Shown piece by piece: positions 21,479 to 33,598 of a stretch of 64,000 nucleotides of DNA. The notes below the pieces were generated by a model, which made no database searches, was not told the DNA's origin, and saw only the letters and a list, made by a program, of their open reading frames with translations. Source of the DNA: Calvatia gigantea (taxonomy: Eukaryota > Basidiomycota > Agaricomycetes > Agaricales > Lycoperdaceae); NCBI GenBank assembly GCA_025093985.1, contig JACAAK010000006.1, positions 1,302,001 to 1,366,000 on the forward strand, given 5' to 3'. Within the stretch, counting starts at the first letter, position 1, and each line of letters opens with the position of its first letter. The translations under genes were made by a program, and so were the position numbers.

Positions 21479-23161
21479 ATGCCCGTACAGACGACTCTAA
21501 CGCCAGAAGAAAAGAACAAGATAAAAAACAGTGTCCAAACATCATCCAACAAGATATTTGGCGCCGCGCTCGCACGGATATATTATGCTTACCCAAACCC
21601 TCGGAAGTGGTCCTATACTGGTCTTCAAGGGGCAGTTGTATTGTCGAAAGGCAATGACCGCGGCACTCTGAATTTTAAACTCGTCGATATCGACGGGACG
21701 AGAGGAGTTGTCTGGGAACATGAACTCTACGATGGTTTTGAATTCTATCAGGATCGGGCCTTCTTCCACTCATTTCCTGGCGATGTAAGTTGCTTAGTTA
21801 ATATTTCCCGGACGATACTGAACAATTTCTAGGAGTGTATGATTGGATTTGTGTATGCTGACGAGCAAGAAGCTAAAACATTCTTCAAAAAAGTGAACTC
21901 GAAGAAAGAACTTGCTACAGGTAGGTTAACGCCTCCAGTCTTGGATGAATGCCTATTGATCTCCAGTGATTCAGTGAAGGCTACTACGAAAACCAAGGCC
22001 AAGAAGAGAGCAAGTACTGTCAAAGGCAAGATTGACAAGTCTATGATATCTGCACCGCAGGCAGGATCTTTCCAACATGTCGCACATATGGGCTATGACG
22101 CGGACACGGGATTCTCATCCAAGGGTATTGATCCATCATGGCTAACGTTGCTCGAGGATTTAGAGGGTAGAGGGATTAGCCGTGAGGTCATTGCGAAGGA
22201 ATTGGACTTCATCAAATCATATGTGGAGCAGAATCAGGAAACCTCTAAGAAGAAATCCAAGCCTCCTCCCCCGCCTGCGCCGAATCGCAGGAGTCACGTT
22301 CCAAACGGTGTACAAAACAAACCTTCCTCACCCCCTCCCGCACCCCAGAGGAATCAACCGCCACCTGCACCCCAAAGACAACCGCAGTCTCCTCCCGCGC
22401 CCCAAAGACAACTACAGCCCCCTCCCGCGCTCCCAAGGCAACCACAACCACCCCCCGCGCCCCAAAGGCAACCACAACCACCCCCTGCACCCCAAAGGCA
22501 ACCACAATCACCCCCTGCGCCGCAACGTACGCAATCACCACCAGTTCCTGCGGCGCCAGAAACATCAGTCAGGCCTTCTGCGCCTCCTGCGCCTCCGCGA
22601 CGCCCGCAGCAGCAAAATGGCGCTCCTCCCCCACCACCCACAAGGCCTGTGTCAGGACATCCCCCGCCGCCACCGGCGACCTCTCACCCAGCTGAGGATT
22701 CCGACTCCGCTCCACCACCCCCTCCACCCCCGCCGCCACCTCCTCCACCTTCAGGGGGGGCTCCCCCACCGCCCCCGCCGCCACCACCTCCCGGCTCTTC
22801 CGGAGGGCCGCCGCCGCCACCTCCACCTCCTCCCCCTGCGAGTAACGGGGGTAGTGGCTCCGGTGCCCCTACGCCACCTCCTCAGCCTGGGCGTGCTGAC
22901 CTACTCGCTTCAATCCGAGAAAGCGGCGGTATCGGTGCACTTAAGAAAAAAGAAACCAACAGCACACCGTCTCGTGCTTCGTCTGCTGCTACTGGCGCTG
23001 CGGTTGCTGGAGGTGCTGTAGCTGCTGGAGGTGCCATTGAAGCTGCTAGCAGCGGTGGTGGAGGCGACCTTACGTCAGCCCTTGCTGCTGCACTCATGGA
23101 GAGGAACAAGCGGCTAGGAGACAGTGATAGTGAAGAAGAGGATGACGAGGATTGGGATTGA
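21479..23161 (+). CDS. WSP1: WASP-family actin nucleation-promoting factor
   Basis: Activates Arp2/3-driven actin assembly at endocytic sites. Exons: 21479-21784, 21833-21920, 21975-23161; 526 aa. Domain order is complete: WH1/EVH1 domain (residues about 1-130: KIFGAALARIYYAYPNPRKW, WEHELYDGFEFYQDRAFFH, then CMIGFVYADEQEA); a basic stretch (KTKAKKRAS); a CRIB/GBD-like segment ISAPQAGSFQHVAHMGYD; a very long proline-rich region with repeated P-P-A-P-Q-R-Q-P-Q units (about 22330-22520) and runs of 8-12 prolines for SH3 and profilin binding; one WH2 motif (RADLLASIRESGGIGALKK); and the acidic C terminus ending D-E-D-W-D that contacts Arp2/3. The third exon begins after a CAG at 21974, which restores V-K-A-T-T. 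Antisense frames across the proline region are artefacts. Confidence 0.95.
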
Positions 23162-25128
23162 GGTGCCCGACTCTGAGTGCTAGAGGTGAGCAGGCTCCGA
23201 GCGGCTGCTTCCTGGATTAACACGACATAGTTATCAGTCACTGGATACCATATTTAAGATTTTTTACACTCCAACTCTTTTCTCTGGCAAGTAAACTATA
23301 CATATTGTGCGCTTGGCTTGAATGGATGTCCCCTTTTTTTAAGTGACGTTTGCGAGCTTAAATGGCCACCAATCTTCCGGGCAGGGAGTGCCGGAACAAA
23401 ATATACTTTTCTCCCCCACCTTCAAACGATGTGAACCTTGTTGAGCGAGACACCTCGCGCCCCACTTACTGACATTGATGGGTATTCCAAAAGGACTACT
23501 CCCCTTGTGACTCGCAAGTTCCTCTGGTACTCTAATGCGAAACGACAATCTTCAAGCCTTCAGGGTCTATGACAATCCCTGCTCCTGTGCTATCGGAATC
23601 ATCCAAATAAGACGGTCTCCTGTCACGGATGCATTGTGAACGTTACCATTGGCGAACGAGGGTGGCAGTTACTGTGATTCTCGAAGGTGTGAGCCGAGCC
23701 TTCTACCGGGTACTTCGGGTTGTACCTTACCGACGACATCCCCCACTGGTACGCTTCCAACGCCATGCACTACGATTTAACCCCTTTTCCACGTGTTCTC
23801 CCAGCTTTCGCTAATGCCACGCAGTTTACTTACGACACAACAATATTCCACTTCCATCTACCGAGAAGAACCAAAACTCTACTTCATGCTGAATCCAGAA
23901 CGCCTCCCCAACGGGTATCATGTTGACGGCGATTTGAACAACTAACTTGCAGTACTACTGGTGAAAACCACAGTCCTGTTCTCCACATGGTTTGGGGTCG
24001 CCGACGCTTTGCTTAGAAGGGACTGAAACTCTGCTTTCATGCGAAGTCTTGGCAACTTCCCTCCTGATTGACCCTATTCAGTATGCGAGCTCCTCCAACC
24101 CGCTTAGGGATTCTCTTAGATGAAGAAGCACCAACAGTGCTCGGTTCAATTGCGTAAACAAATTAAGTGTGCTCCACAAGATGTGGTATACTATCATGTT
24201 AAATGGCAGACTCCCCCTAACTATATTCCGCCCCAGCGAAGATCAGGAACCAGCGGTTGGTAGGCTTCCTAGATGGTTCATTGAGGCAGTCGTTTCTCTT
24301 CCCCACGTTCAACGACCTACCCCCCAGTGTGTCATTGCATTCTTAGTGATGGAATATTCGCCCGGTATGAACTACAGCCCGGTTGAGACGTTATCCACCC
24401 CTCGTATTTGCACACTCGCTGCATCATTCAGACGCACGTATTCCTAAAGCCGTGCTCCCTACTAAGGAACGACCTCGCAACAAGTCCCAAACTCACTTAT
24501 CAGCCTATAAATACCTTCACCACAATTCGCGAAGTAGTCTTTCAGCGCTTGGGTGAATGGCAACGGACTCGGGGGACTGGTACGACCCCAAACGTCTCTC
24601 GGGTCTATTAGACCGTGTTCCCTCGACAGACTCTCCAAAACTTACTGTATATTTGTTACGCTTTCATGGTGTGATTCCAGGTTCGAGGACAATAAGCTGT
24701 TCAATTCGCCTAATTCGAGGGATTTTACATCAGGGTTTGGTAGCTATCCCCGTGTCAGCCAAACATTACCGGCTCCCGATAGCGGACCTTAATCCTTGCA
24801 GGCATCACTGAGGTTTTGGTATCTTTTGATTCTTGGATGCCTCTATGACTGCGCATTGAAATAATAGTAGTAAAATAGACGATTCTTGCTCATCCACTCC
24901 ATTGGCCGACCACCGTCAGTGCTAAGCGCTTAGGCATGATGCTTGAGGTTGATGCATGACGAAGGATCAATGATTTGGGTTCTAAGAATAATTCGCACTT
25001 ACGTCGTTCCATTCTGCTCCTTTCTTGACGTCATCGATAATGGATTGTGGCTTTATTACACCTGTCCCTCCAGCAGCGTAGTATCAATATCGGTAACCCA
25101 TTGCTTTGCATATTCTCTAAACTCTTCA
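23162..25128. other. 2 kb without an intact gene; possible gene relic at about 23640-23945
   Basis: No continuous gene model can be made. In the + strand, 23720-23830 reads LTDDIPHWYASNAMHYDLTPF and continues as protein-like sequence (HFHLPREEPKLYFMLNPERL) only after a change of frame near 23860, ending at a stop near 23943. This looks like a decayed gene or pieces of an unidentified one. The remainder shows nothing I can support. Confidence 0.35.
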
Positions 25129-25771
25129 ATGTCGACCCCTTCTCAAGGACCCAATACTAATTCCCCAACCGTTGATGAGGGTTATCCTACTCAACGACAC
25201 GCAGGCAAAGTCGGTTATGGCCCAAATTTTACTACAAGCGCAGTACGTCACGGTCTTCAAGGCACTCCAGCTCCGATAGCTCATTTCGCATTCGTGTTAT
25301 AGACAGTAACGGATAAGTTAGTTGGTCTGACACAAGAAGTTCGCGGGAAACTTATGCACAAACCCGATCTCGTCGCGGCAGGCCATGACAAGATGACGGG
25401 AGAGTCAAAGCGACGCAGAGCACTAGGACTGGATGTATGAGAAGCCCTTTCTCATCTTACTGCGGAGAGTTCTTGACGTTTGGTTTTAGCAGGACGATTC
25501 AGCTTTTGATAATGTGGAGGACGACAAATCACCAAGGTCGGGAACACCCAAATCGGATACCTCGCAAATGGACAAACCTCCTGGGCATAGCATGCCCGGA
25601 ACCCAGTCGACAACACACCCTGGAAGTATGGCCACAAACGCACACACTTCCGATCCTGCTGCCAGGGAGCAAGCCGTTACTGTTGCACCACAGGGTTCTC
25701 GCGCTGCTCAACCGCAAGCAAAGGGAGAAATGGTGGAACATTCAAAGATTATTGATGAGAAACCACACTAG
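25129..25771 (+). CDS. small hydrophilic protein, possibly stress-related (CsbD-like motif)
   Basis: Three exons found by eye: 25129-25242, 25303-25434, 25493-25771, all phase 0 with GT-AG joints, giving 174 aa. The centre reads TDKLVGLTQEVRGKLMHKPDLVAAGHDKMTGESKR, a pattern of lysine/glycine repeats that resembles CsbD-like and other small fungal stress proteins in which a K-x-K-G-K-L-T-H block recurs. It is followed by an acidic D-D-S-A-F-D-N-V-E and a Gln/Ser/Pro-rich, probably disordered tail. No signal peptide or membrane segment. The function is unknown; the family resemblance is my inference from the motif alone. Confidence 0.6.
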
Positions 25772-26364
25772 AGGGTCACCCCACCGAGTAGATATCTCTC
25801 TAGTCCTGTCAAATAACATCCGTTTTTTATTTTATTTTATATGGCTAACCACACTACAAAGTTGTCTCCGGTTAAAGGACGTCGAGTTGGCACCTGGATC
25901 TAATTGTGGGCTATGTTGTCGCGTCAACCAATTGACTGAATGAAACCTTTTGCTGATGGCTAAACTTCGGCCTCCGCCTATGGAATCGGTGGTTTCATGG
26001 AGGATCACCTGACGTAGTTGGAGTCGACCCAATGTCTGTTTGACTGCCTTCTCGACCGGCGCACACACCAATACCCTACGACGCTGTCCCATGCATACGT
26101 TTAGGCAGACTCGCAGAGGCCCATGTGATGGGGACAGGTGGTCACCTGGAGAACATTTCAACGGTCCGCCATGGCATGCGTCGTTGGTTCTTCGTGCCGG
26201 CCTATTCTGCGGGGCATCAGTCAAGGTTTACTTGGATGTCAGAAGAAATGCTCGTACCAGAGTCAGGATGATTCATGGATAAAACCTCGGTCATTTCGAA
26301 CAGGTTATATACCGCCGAAAATGCTCCCCCAAGATACACCCCATATCCTCCTTCGACGAGCGTG
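25772..26364. other. intergenic, no gene seen
   Basis: Contains a thymine-rich stretch at 25826-25846 downstream of the small gene and the upstream flank of the GH12 gene. Nothing else supported. Confidence 0.5.
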
Positions 26365-27427
26365 ATGTTCTCTAACAAATTCACCTTCCTTCTCCTCCTG
26401 GCTCCTTTCGTGGTCGCTGCGCCCGCAGAGAGCTTCGAGAAACGCCAGACCATTGATACTTCCACTCACTGCGGTCAGCTGCAATTGCCTAACCATAATA
26501 AATAAACAATCACTTACTTATGCCAATTGCTTATGGTAGGCCAGTGGGACACAGTCACTGCAGGCCAATACACCCTTTATTTAGATCAATGGGGCAAGGA
26601 TAATGCCAGCTCTGGACAGAGCTGCGCTAACCTCATGTCTTTGAGTGGCACGAACTTGGCTTGGAGGAACCAATGGACCTGGTCTGGTGGCAACGGTGTC
26701 AAGAGCTACACCAACGTGAACCTGAACACCAACTTGAACAAGCAGTTGTCTGCTATTAGGAATATCCCCGTGAGTCTGCCGTCAATCATCACGAGTTTTA
26801 TCCCTGTACCGAGCGAAATTCCGCAGGCGAACTGGGTATGGTCCCAATCCACGTCTGGCTCAATCGTTGCGAACGTGGCCTTTGACCTATTTACTTCGTC
26901 AAGTCCTGGAGGCAGTAACGCTAATGAAATTATGGTCTGGCTTGCTAATTTCAACGCCGGTCCAATTTCTTCCGTATATAACTCGGATGGAACACCAAGG
27001 CCTGTCGCGAGCAACGTTTCGCTTGCGGGCCGCACCTGGTGAGGCCTTTTTTTCTCTCCTCTCACACGGAACACGCATATTGATACATAGGGACAGGAAC
27101 GTATACTCTGGGAGCAATGGTGCCAACTGGGTCTACTCGTTCCTTCCGACAAGTGGAACTGTCACTAACTTCAATGGCGACCTGAATGTCTTCCTCAAGG
27201 TATGTCAAAGTCGCAGGAAGAGAATGGAAGAGAATGCTGAACAGTGCCTAGTACCTGACTTCAAGCCAGGGATTGAGTTCTTCACAATACTTGAAGACAG
27301 TTCAGGGCGGCAGCGAAGCCACTTCGGGCAGTGCAACCCTTACCAGGTAAAGGTGCCAAAATTTCAGTCTAGTGGAAAGAAGTTAACAGTCGTTTGTAGC
27401 TCGACATTCACTGTGTCCATCGTATGA
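26365..27427 (+). CDS. secreted GH12 endoglucanase/xyloglucanase
   Basis: Glycoside hydrolase family 12, hydrolysing beta-1,4-glucan or xyloglucan in the plant cell wall. Exons: 26365-26473, 26540-26769, 26827-27038, 27091-27199, 27252-27346, 27400-27427; phases agree throughout. A signal peptide (MFSNKFTFLLLLAPFVVAAP) is followed by a short pro-region with a Kex2-type K-R site. Family landmarks: WDTVTAGQYTLYLDQWG, SGQSCANLMSLSG, WVWSQSTSGSIVANVAFDLF, NEIMVWLANFNAG with the nucleophile Glu in N-E-I-M, and QGGSEATSGSATL containing the acid/base Glu. It ends S-T-F-T-V-S-I-V as these enzymes do. Start chosen for the signal peptide. It is the first of three CAZyme genes in a row. Confidence 0.93.
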
Positions 27428-28276
27428 AGGTACATTCCCAAACTGTATATATCCGATAACATTGTATTTGTGAGGAGAATGAATAAAATTATGAGTTGAC
27501 AAACAGATGGCACGCTGTTTCAAGGCAGAACGTGATGGTCAACTTACAACCAAAGATCCGGTACGCTGGACGTTTAAACATGGCTTCATGATCATCGATC
27601 CTATGGCGCAACCTGCCCTTTACCCGAGTATATCTTAAGGCAAATCGGAAACCATATTCACATATCTGCCAAGGTAACGCTTCGGCCCATCAGGAAAGGG
27701 TTCGTTTCACACCGGAAGTATGGCAGGGTGAATAATCGCTTGATTTTTCACCGCAAAATTCTTACATCCTTCTTCATAACCGTAAACAGCGGCCGGGGCT
27801 TCCTGGACTTGATTTTCACGGCACTCTCCGGATCTGCCATCCTGACATTATACAAATAGCGAATGAAAATCATAAGGGGAAATGTGCTAGGATATTCTCC
27901 TACACTGTGGTCTGGAATTCGTTCTTTCCACACTGGAAGCGAGTTGCTCATTTTCGCTCAGGCGAGGGTAAGTTCAGCGTGTTTGATTATTTTCCTGAAT
28001 TTGAGTACCTAACCGTCGTACGTTGGGCGGTGCATATCAAGAGTGGCAGGGTCTATGTTGGAAGAAGGGATCCAAGGGATTTGTGTTCGTGTTTCCATCT
28101 AAAGCAATACCTGTACCCAAAATGGACACTTTGCGCTTCAGCATGCGGGCCGTTAAATCCCTTCTGCCGGGCCGACATCACTTGTCTTCTGAAGCTTTCT
28201 TGACTTCCAATTTCTCCGGTGTGGCAAGATTATAAAATGTTTGTGCATCCACATGAGCACGGAACCCACTTCCGCC
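27428..28276. other. intergenic between GH12 and GH105, no gene seen
   Basis: Frames at 27907-28203 (+) and 27748-27951 (-) lack domains and splice partners. Presumably promoter of the GH105 gene and 3' flank of GH12. Confidence 0.45.
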
Positions 28277-29756
28277 ATGTTACGTGTCTTCCTGGTTTTT
28301 ATCTTTTCCATTTTACCCCGGGTCATCGCAAGGCCCTCGTCGTACGCGATATGGGCCGCCGACTCCGCCATTGCTCGAGGCCAAGGAAACGGGCTTGATT
28401 CATCTGGGAAAGCAAGCGTCTCGTATGAACATGGAGAATTTCAGTGGGGCCTCAGGCAACTATATGAAATCACGGGCAACCAGTCATACTATAATTACAT
28501 TCTGGCTGGGGCGAACAACATTGTCTTCGACAATGGAACTGTTCATGGTGGATACAGGTATTTCGACCTTCCTCCCTTTCGCGCCTTTTTTAACGGTGTA
28601 TAGCTTGGCAGACTACTCTTTGGACCCTGTGAGGTACCTACTTTGACTCTGGCGGGGTGTTCAAATATTCACCAACTGCAAAGGACGGGGCCAACACTCC
28701 TGTACCTGTCAGTATTACCATTTCTTCCCATTTTCGAATTGTAACAATGCCGTATAGGTATCAGAGAACAAGGGCGACTAAGTGGAAGACCGCAGCAGAT
28801 ACGTTCAGGAAGCAGCTCCAGACTCACCCCCGGACAGCCCAGGGTCAATTCTGGCACAAATTGCGTTACTTCAATCAAGGCTGGCTTGATGGTATATACA
28901 TGGGTGATGTCTTCTACTGCCCAATATACAAAAGATTTTCAACCTACAAATGCTACGGCGTGGGGTGAGTAAATGCGTTGTTTCCTGTCGGCCCCCCATT
29001 AACAAGTTGTTAGCGGATATAACTAGTCAATTCAACCTGATGTTCCAGAACTCCATCCAGGCCGCCAATGATGTCCACAACATCAACCTTCTCTACCATG
29101 GCTACGACTTCTCTCACACTGCCGTATGGGCTTCTATCGACCGCGGACACTCCCCGGAAGTCTGGGATCGTGCGTTGGGGTGGTACGCGATGGCTCTCGT
29201 TGATGTTTTGGACATTATTCCAACCTCTCATCCCGGTCACGCTACCATACTCAATATCTTGCGAACCCTTGCACCCAGGATTAGAAGTGCTGCTGACCCT
29301 TCTTTGGGTGTCTGGTGGCTCGTAATGACACAACCTGGGCGCTCAGGAAATTACTTTGAGAGTAGTGGATCGGCGATGTTCGTCTACGCGTTGTTGAAGG
29401 GTGTGAGGCTGGGGTATATCCCTGATTCAGATGGAAGTATCGTCAGGGCTGCACAAAAGGCATACCAGTATATGATTTCACATTGGGTCGTGCCCAACGT
29501 TGATGGAACTATGAGTTGGACAAATACCGTTGAGGTGCGCATAGATTTTTTGTGTTCGTTACATGCTCAAATATACTCCTCTCTAGGTCGGAAGTTTGAG
29601 TGGGAATGGTACCTATGAGGTCAGCAAATGCATTCGACACGCCTTCAGAAATAACTAACCCGCACGCAGTATTATATTAGTGTCCCGCAGGTCCTGAACG
29701 ATTTGAAGGGATTAGCGGCTTTCTTGCTCGCCAGTATTGAGTATGAGAAACTGTAG
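28277..29756 (+). CDS. GH105 unsaturated rhamnogalacturonyl hydrolase-like, with a one-base frameshift
   Basis: Secreted glycosidase of the GH88/GH105 clan that removes the unsaturated uronic acid left by pectin lyases. Exons: 28277-28557, 28604-28633, 28684-28707, 28758-28964, 29014-29534, 29587-29619, 29670-29756. After a signal peptide come AIWAADSAIARGQG, YEHGEFQWGLRQLYE, the split motif LADYSLDPVR-TGPTLLYLY, then GQFWHKLRY-NQGWLDGIYMGDVFY, later YHGYDFSHTAVWA, SPEVWDRALGWYAMALVDVL and SGNYFESSGSAMFVYALLKG. Right after D-V-F-Y the frame breaks: an extra T at about 28918 moves the next 17 codons (which read AQYTKDFQPTNATAWG in the +1 frame) out of phase. Removing one base makes every splice phase agree. 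Either a sequence error or a fresh loss-of-function lesion. Confidence 0.85.
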
Positions 29757-30164
29757 TAATTTTTAGGGCGGGATTATTCAATTGTTCTTTAAACGACGAG
29801 GGTCAAGACATCCATACAAGCCTTCACTACCTGCAATGCCCTTTGTTTAAACCCAAGTTCTCTACGAAACAAGTGCGGCTCCCGAGACGCCAGGTACAAC
29901 GTGCGTCAACTGATCCAGGGTTTTAGAAGCCGCTCACATGCACGCCTGTGAGAGGTGGATCCCACCACCGTCTTCGTTGCACACGGAAACCAAGTTCTCG
30001 GACTCTAACGTTTCAACCCATGCGGTCGAGGGTGCTATTTTCAACCGTTGAAGTGAGAATTCTGGACCCCGAAATCCACTATCATGTTACCAATCCGAAA
30101 TTAACATTGGTACTAAAGCATGGTGGTTGCCTCCCATATCTGCAACAGCCCTCCTCTTCACAGG
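29757..30164. other. intergenic between GH105 and GH92, no gene seen
   Basis: Short same-strand spacer of about 400 bp; an ATG-led frame at 29948-30184 is out of frame with the GH92 gene and has no domain. Confidence 0.5.
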
Positions 30165-33100
30165 ATGCGCATTCGCCATGGTAAATGGTTGGGTATCTGG
30201 GTCTCCCTACTTGTCAGGGTTGCTAGTGTCCGAGCTGATTCTAACTTGACATCTTTGGTGAATCTCTTTATTGGGACTGCGTCCGGTGCTCATGGGGGAA
30301 GTGGAGGAAACGTATTCCCTGGTGCGTTACTTCAAAGTATCCTTGTTACGAGTTGTCTGAAACACGTCCAATGACACTGTCGGTGATCAGGTGCAGCTAT
30401 TCCGCACGGTATGGCTAAGGTACACCCTTATTCTTTTTTCTTCCGCTTTGGATGATCCCTGCCGACTGCTTCTCTAATAGGTGGGGATCGATGTTAGTAC
30501 CGCACCTCGCCAGGCAGGCTACATATCCGATAATTCCTCTATCACTGGAATTTCCCTGATGCACGACGAAGGCACCGGAGGAAACACAAACGGTGGTTAC
30601 GGAATTTTCCCCCTCTTTCCCCTCATGAACTGTAATTTCACGTCTTGCCCTGTTGGCCTGAGTGCAAGGCAAGCATTGCGGGCGCTCGGGGCTGATGGTG
30701 AGTACCTCTCTTCTGGGTGGTGGGACAAAGGGTTTGATGGTTGTGCGTTTCAGCCGCTTCCCCTGGATACTTCGCAACCACTTTTGTTAATGGCATCAAG
30801 CTTGAGGCAACCTCTACGCGTCGCGCTGGACTAATCCGTTTCACATTTCCTTCAACTGCAACCTCAAACCATGTTGTGGTGGATCTCTCGAACGACCTCC
30901 AACGTTCCTTTCATGGGGGCATAATGAGTATTACACCGAAGAGTCGTGTCGAACTGCAGGGAACATTCTTCCAGGTATGCCTTCCTATCCCGTTGACCAA
31001 AAAACCATCTAACCGAAGGACAGAGTTATGGTCCAGACAATTACACCGCTTATGCTTGTTACGACTTTTTCCAATCGTCCACTGGCAAACCTTCACCGAT
31101 TCTGGAATACGGAACATACAAATCAACATCCACATCCTCTCCAAATAGTTTCGTTATCACCCCCATAGGAAATTCTTCCATCGGCTCGCTGTCCTTCCCA
31201 TTCACCTCATCGACTAATCCGATACAGTCCGGTGCACTCTTGCAGTTCAATGCAAGCCTCACCGGAGGAGTCGTGACGGCTCGCTTCGGCGTTTCGATGA
31301 CGAGCTCCGCTCGTGCCTGCGCAAATGCGGAGGCTGAGATTGGTGATGTTTGGGATTTCGATGGCATTAGACAAGCAAGTCGAAGCAGGTGGGAGGAACT
31401 TCTCGAGAGGGTCAAAGTTGATGTGGAACAAGAGGATAAGACTGCGGTTGAGCTCTTGTATTCTTCTGTGAGTGCCACCCAATACTTTCAGTACGCCCGT
31501 TGGATGGTTCCGATCCTAATAGCTCTACCGTGTATCACTTGTGCCTGCAAATTTGACTGGAGAAAATCCATACTGGGAGTCAGATCAACCATTCTATGAC
31601 GCGCTTTTCTGGTAAGATTCAACCAAGACCCAGCCGTGAGGCTCCCGCTGATGCACGAAATTGCTTCCCCTACTTCATAGCTCATGGGACACATTTCGCA
31701 CTGTCCATCCCCTTCTCTCGCTGGTTGCGCCCCGTGAATGGTCTGATATCATTAAATCCTACGTTGATGGCTGGAGGCATACAGGTGACTGATCTTTCCT
31801 AAACCATCGTTGCTAATATCAATGTGTAATCGTAGGCTTTATTCCCGAATGTCGAGCGAATACCAAGGCGTCAGTTCATGAGTTTTATTGTTACTTGCCA
31901 TGGCCTGACTTTGGAATAGTGGGTACGTCCAAGGCGGCTCAGATGGAATGCCGGTCCTGGGTGATTTCGTTATCAAATATCGCGCACTCACAGATGAGCT
32001 CGGCATACCAATGGACGACCTTTACCAAGCTCTCGTGGATACAGCAGAAAATACAGTATGTACGGCATCCTTCTGACGTCACACACGTATCTTCACTTCA
32101 TACCCCTGCTGTAGCCCCCGGATTGGTTAAGAGGTGCTCCGTTGCCCCATTGTATGATGAATTGACTCAATTTGTGTTCTACAGTCGGGCGACAGAATAC
32201 GGCGTGGAAAATGTTTGGGTATATTCCAACTGACTGGGTCGATCCCTCTGGTTCGACAGGCCTTGAAACTCGCGAGGCTTCCCGGGCTTTCGAGGTAGAC
32301 CTCTCTCGTTCTCACCCCCGCCGTCGCTCTAATGATTCGCAGTATGCTTTAGGCGACTTTGCTGTTCGTCAAACAGCCCTCACGTTAAATAAATCAGCAA
32401 ACGACGCGACTAAATACACTAACCGTTCGATGAACTTTGTCAATATGTGGGACTCAACTTTGGTACATGACGGATTCCAAGGATTTGCTCAGAGAAGGTT
32501 CCCCGTACGCTCCACTTTGTCCCCGAGATACCTACAAACTGGCTAAAATCGTGACAGAACGGAAGCTTTGCATTCAGCCCTCCTGACGCCTGCTCTCCTA
32601 TCGACCCAACTCCTCACTCGTGCGCTCGAGGCACGGATAACAATGTTGGATTCTACGAATGTATGCCTCCAACTCTATTCTCGGATTTTAGGAAGCCGCT
32701 GACGGCCACTCGCCACAGCATCCTCATGGGAAATGAGCTTTTTCGCTCCCCAATCTATGTCGACAATCATCAGACTTACGGGCGGAGAAGATACCTTTAT
32801 CCAGAGGGTGTAAGTTCCTGACCACGATTTGAAAGGCCATACTAAATGACGAACATAGTGATCACTACTTTTCAAAAGGATACTTCCAAGCAGGAAATGA
32901 ACCTGGCTTCGCCGTTCCCTGGGCATATCACTATGCTAATAGACCCGATCTTACTGCGCGTAGGGTGCGAGAAGTTGTTTATAAGAACTTCAATACTGGA
33001 ATCGGGGGGTGTGTTGCCTTCTTAAAGCTATCTCCTACTGTGCTAACAGATAAATCAGGATTCCGGGAAACGACGATTCGGGCGCAATGGCTGCCCTTCT

Positions 33101-33515
33101 CACATTCCACTTGCTCGGTCTCTACCCTGTCCCGTCAACCACCCAATTACTGGTCGGCTCGCCCTTCCTCTCCTCCTTCACACTCACAGCTCCCATCACG
33201 TCCACACAAGGATTCAATACTACAGTCCGCGTGATCAACTTCGATCCTCGGACTCTGGTGGAAGATCCCGCTCAAGGCACAAGACTGTATGTGCAAAGTG
33301 TAACAATTGATGGAGAAAAACAGAATAGTCGGTGTTGGATTGACTTCGGGGCTCTTTTGAACAGCAGGGAGGTTCTGATCGAGGTCGGCGATGATCCTGG
33401 TATTGATCTCGGGTGTGGATCCGGTGAGGGTGCGATACCTGCAAGCTTGGAAGATGGTGGATTTGGAGCACCAGTTCCAGCCAAAGCCAATCCCCCAAGT
33501 ATGCCAAGCATGTAG
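30165..33515 (+). CDS. secreted GH92 alpha-mannosidase
   Basis: Calcium-dependent exo-alpha-mannosidase of family GH92, expected to trim N- or O-mannan. About 16 exons; I followed the chain from the signal peptide (WLGIWVSLLVRVASVRA) through NLFIGTASGAHGGSGGNVFPG, AAIPHGMAK, AGYISDNSSITGISLMHDEG, SPGYFATTFVNGIKLEATSTRRAG, YGPDNYTAYACYDF, YSS-LYRVSLVPANLTGENPYW, SWDTFRTVHPLLSLV, GFIPECRANTK-A-GYVQGGSDG, PPDWLR (a 19-nt exon), GRQNTAWKMFGYIPTDW, GDFAVRQTALTLN, NVGFYE-SSSWEMSFFAPQSM, GNEPGFAVPWAYHYANRPDL and IPGNDDSGAMAALLTFHLLGLYPVPST. All joints are GT-AG and in frame, so the gene looks intact. The C-terminal beta-sandwich ends at 33515. Confidence 0.93.
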
Positions 33516-33598
33516 TAGCCATGTATAAAATTCCGACAGATTACTTGAACATAGGAGGGCATAAACGGGAGAGGTCTAAAGTACACAGATATCTGAAA

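Noticed and set aside
22330..22520. CRISPR-like short repeats
   Set aside because: These are in-frame P-P-A-P-Q-R-Q-P-Q coding repeats of WASP without unique spacers, in a eukaryote.
22245..22826. Long antisense Gly/Val-rich frames across the WASP gene
   Set aside because: They are reverse readings of the GC-rich proline codons; the sense strand has a complete WASP domain order.
30165..33515. Frame breaks in the GH92 gene
   Set aside because: Apparent breaks near 31860, 32100 and 32660 vanish once introns with GTCAGT, GTGCTC and GTATGC donors are placed; all phases then agree.
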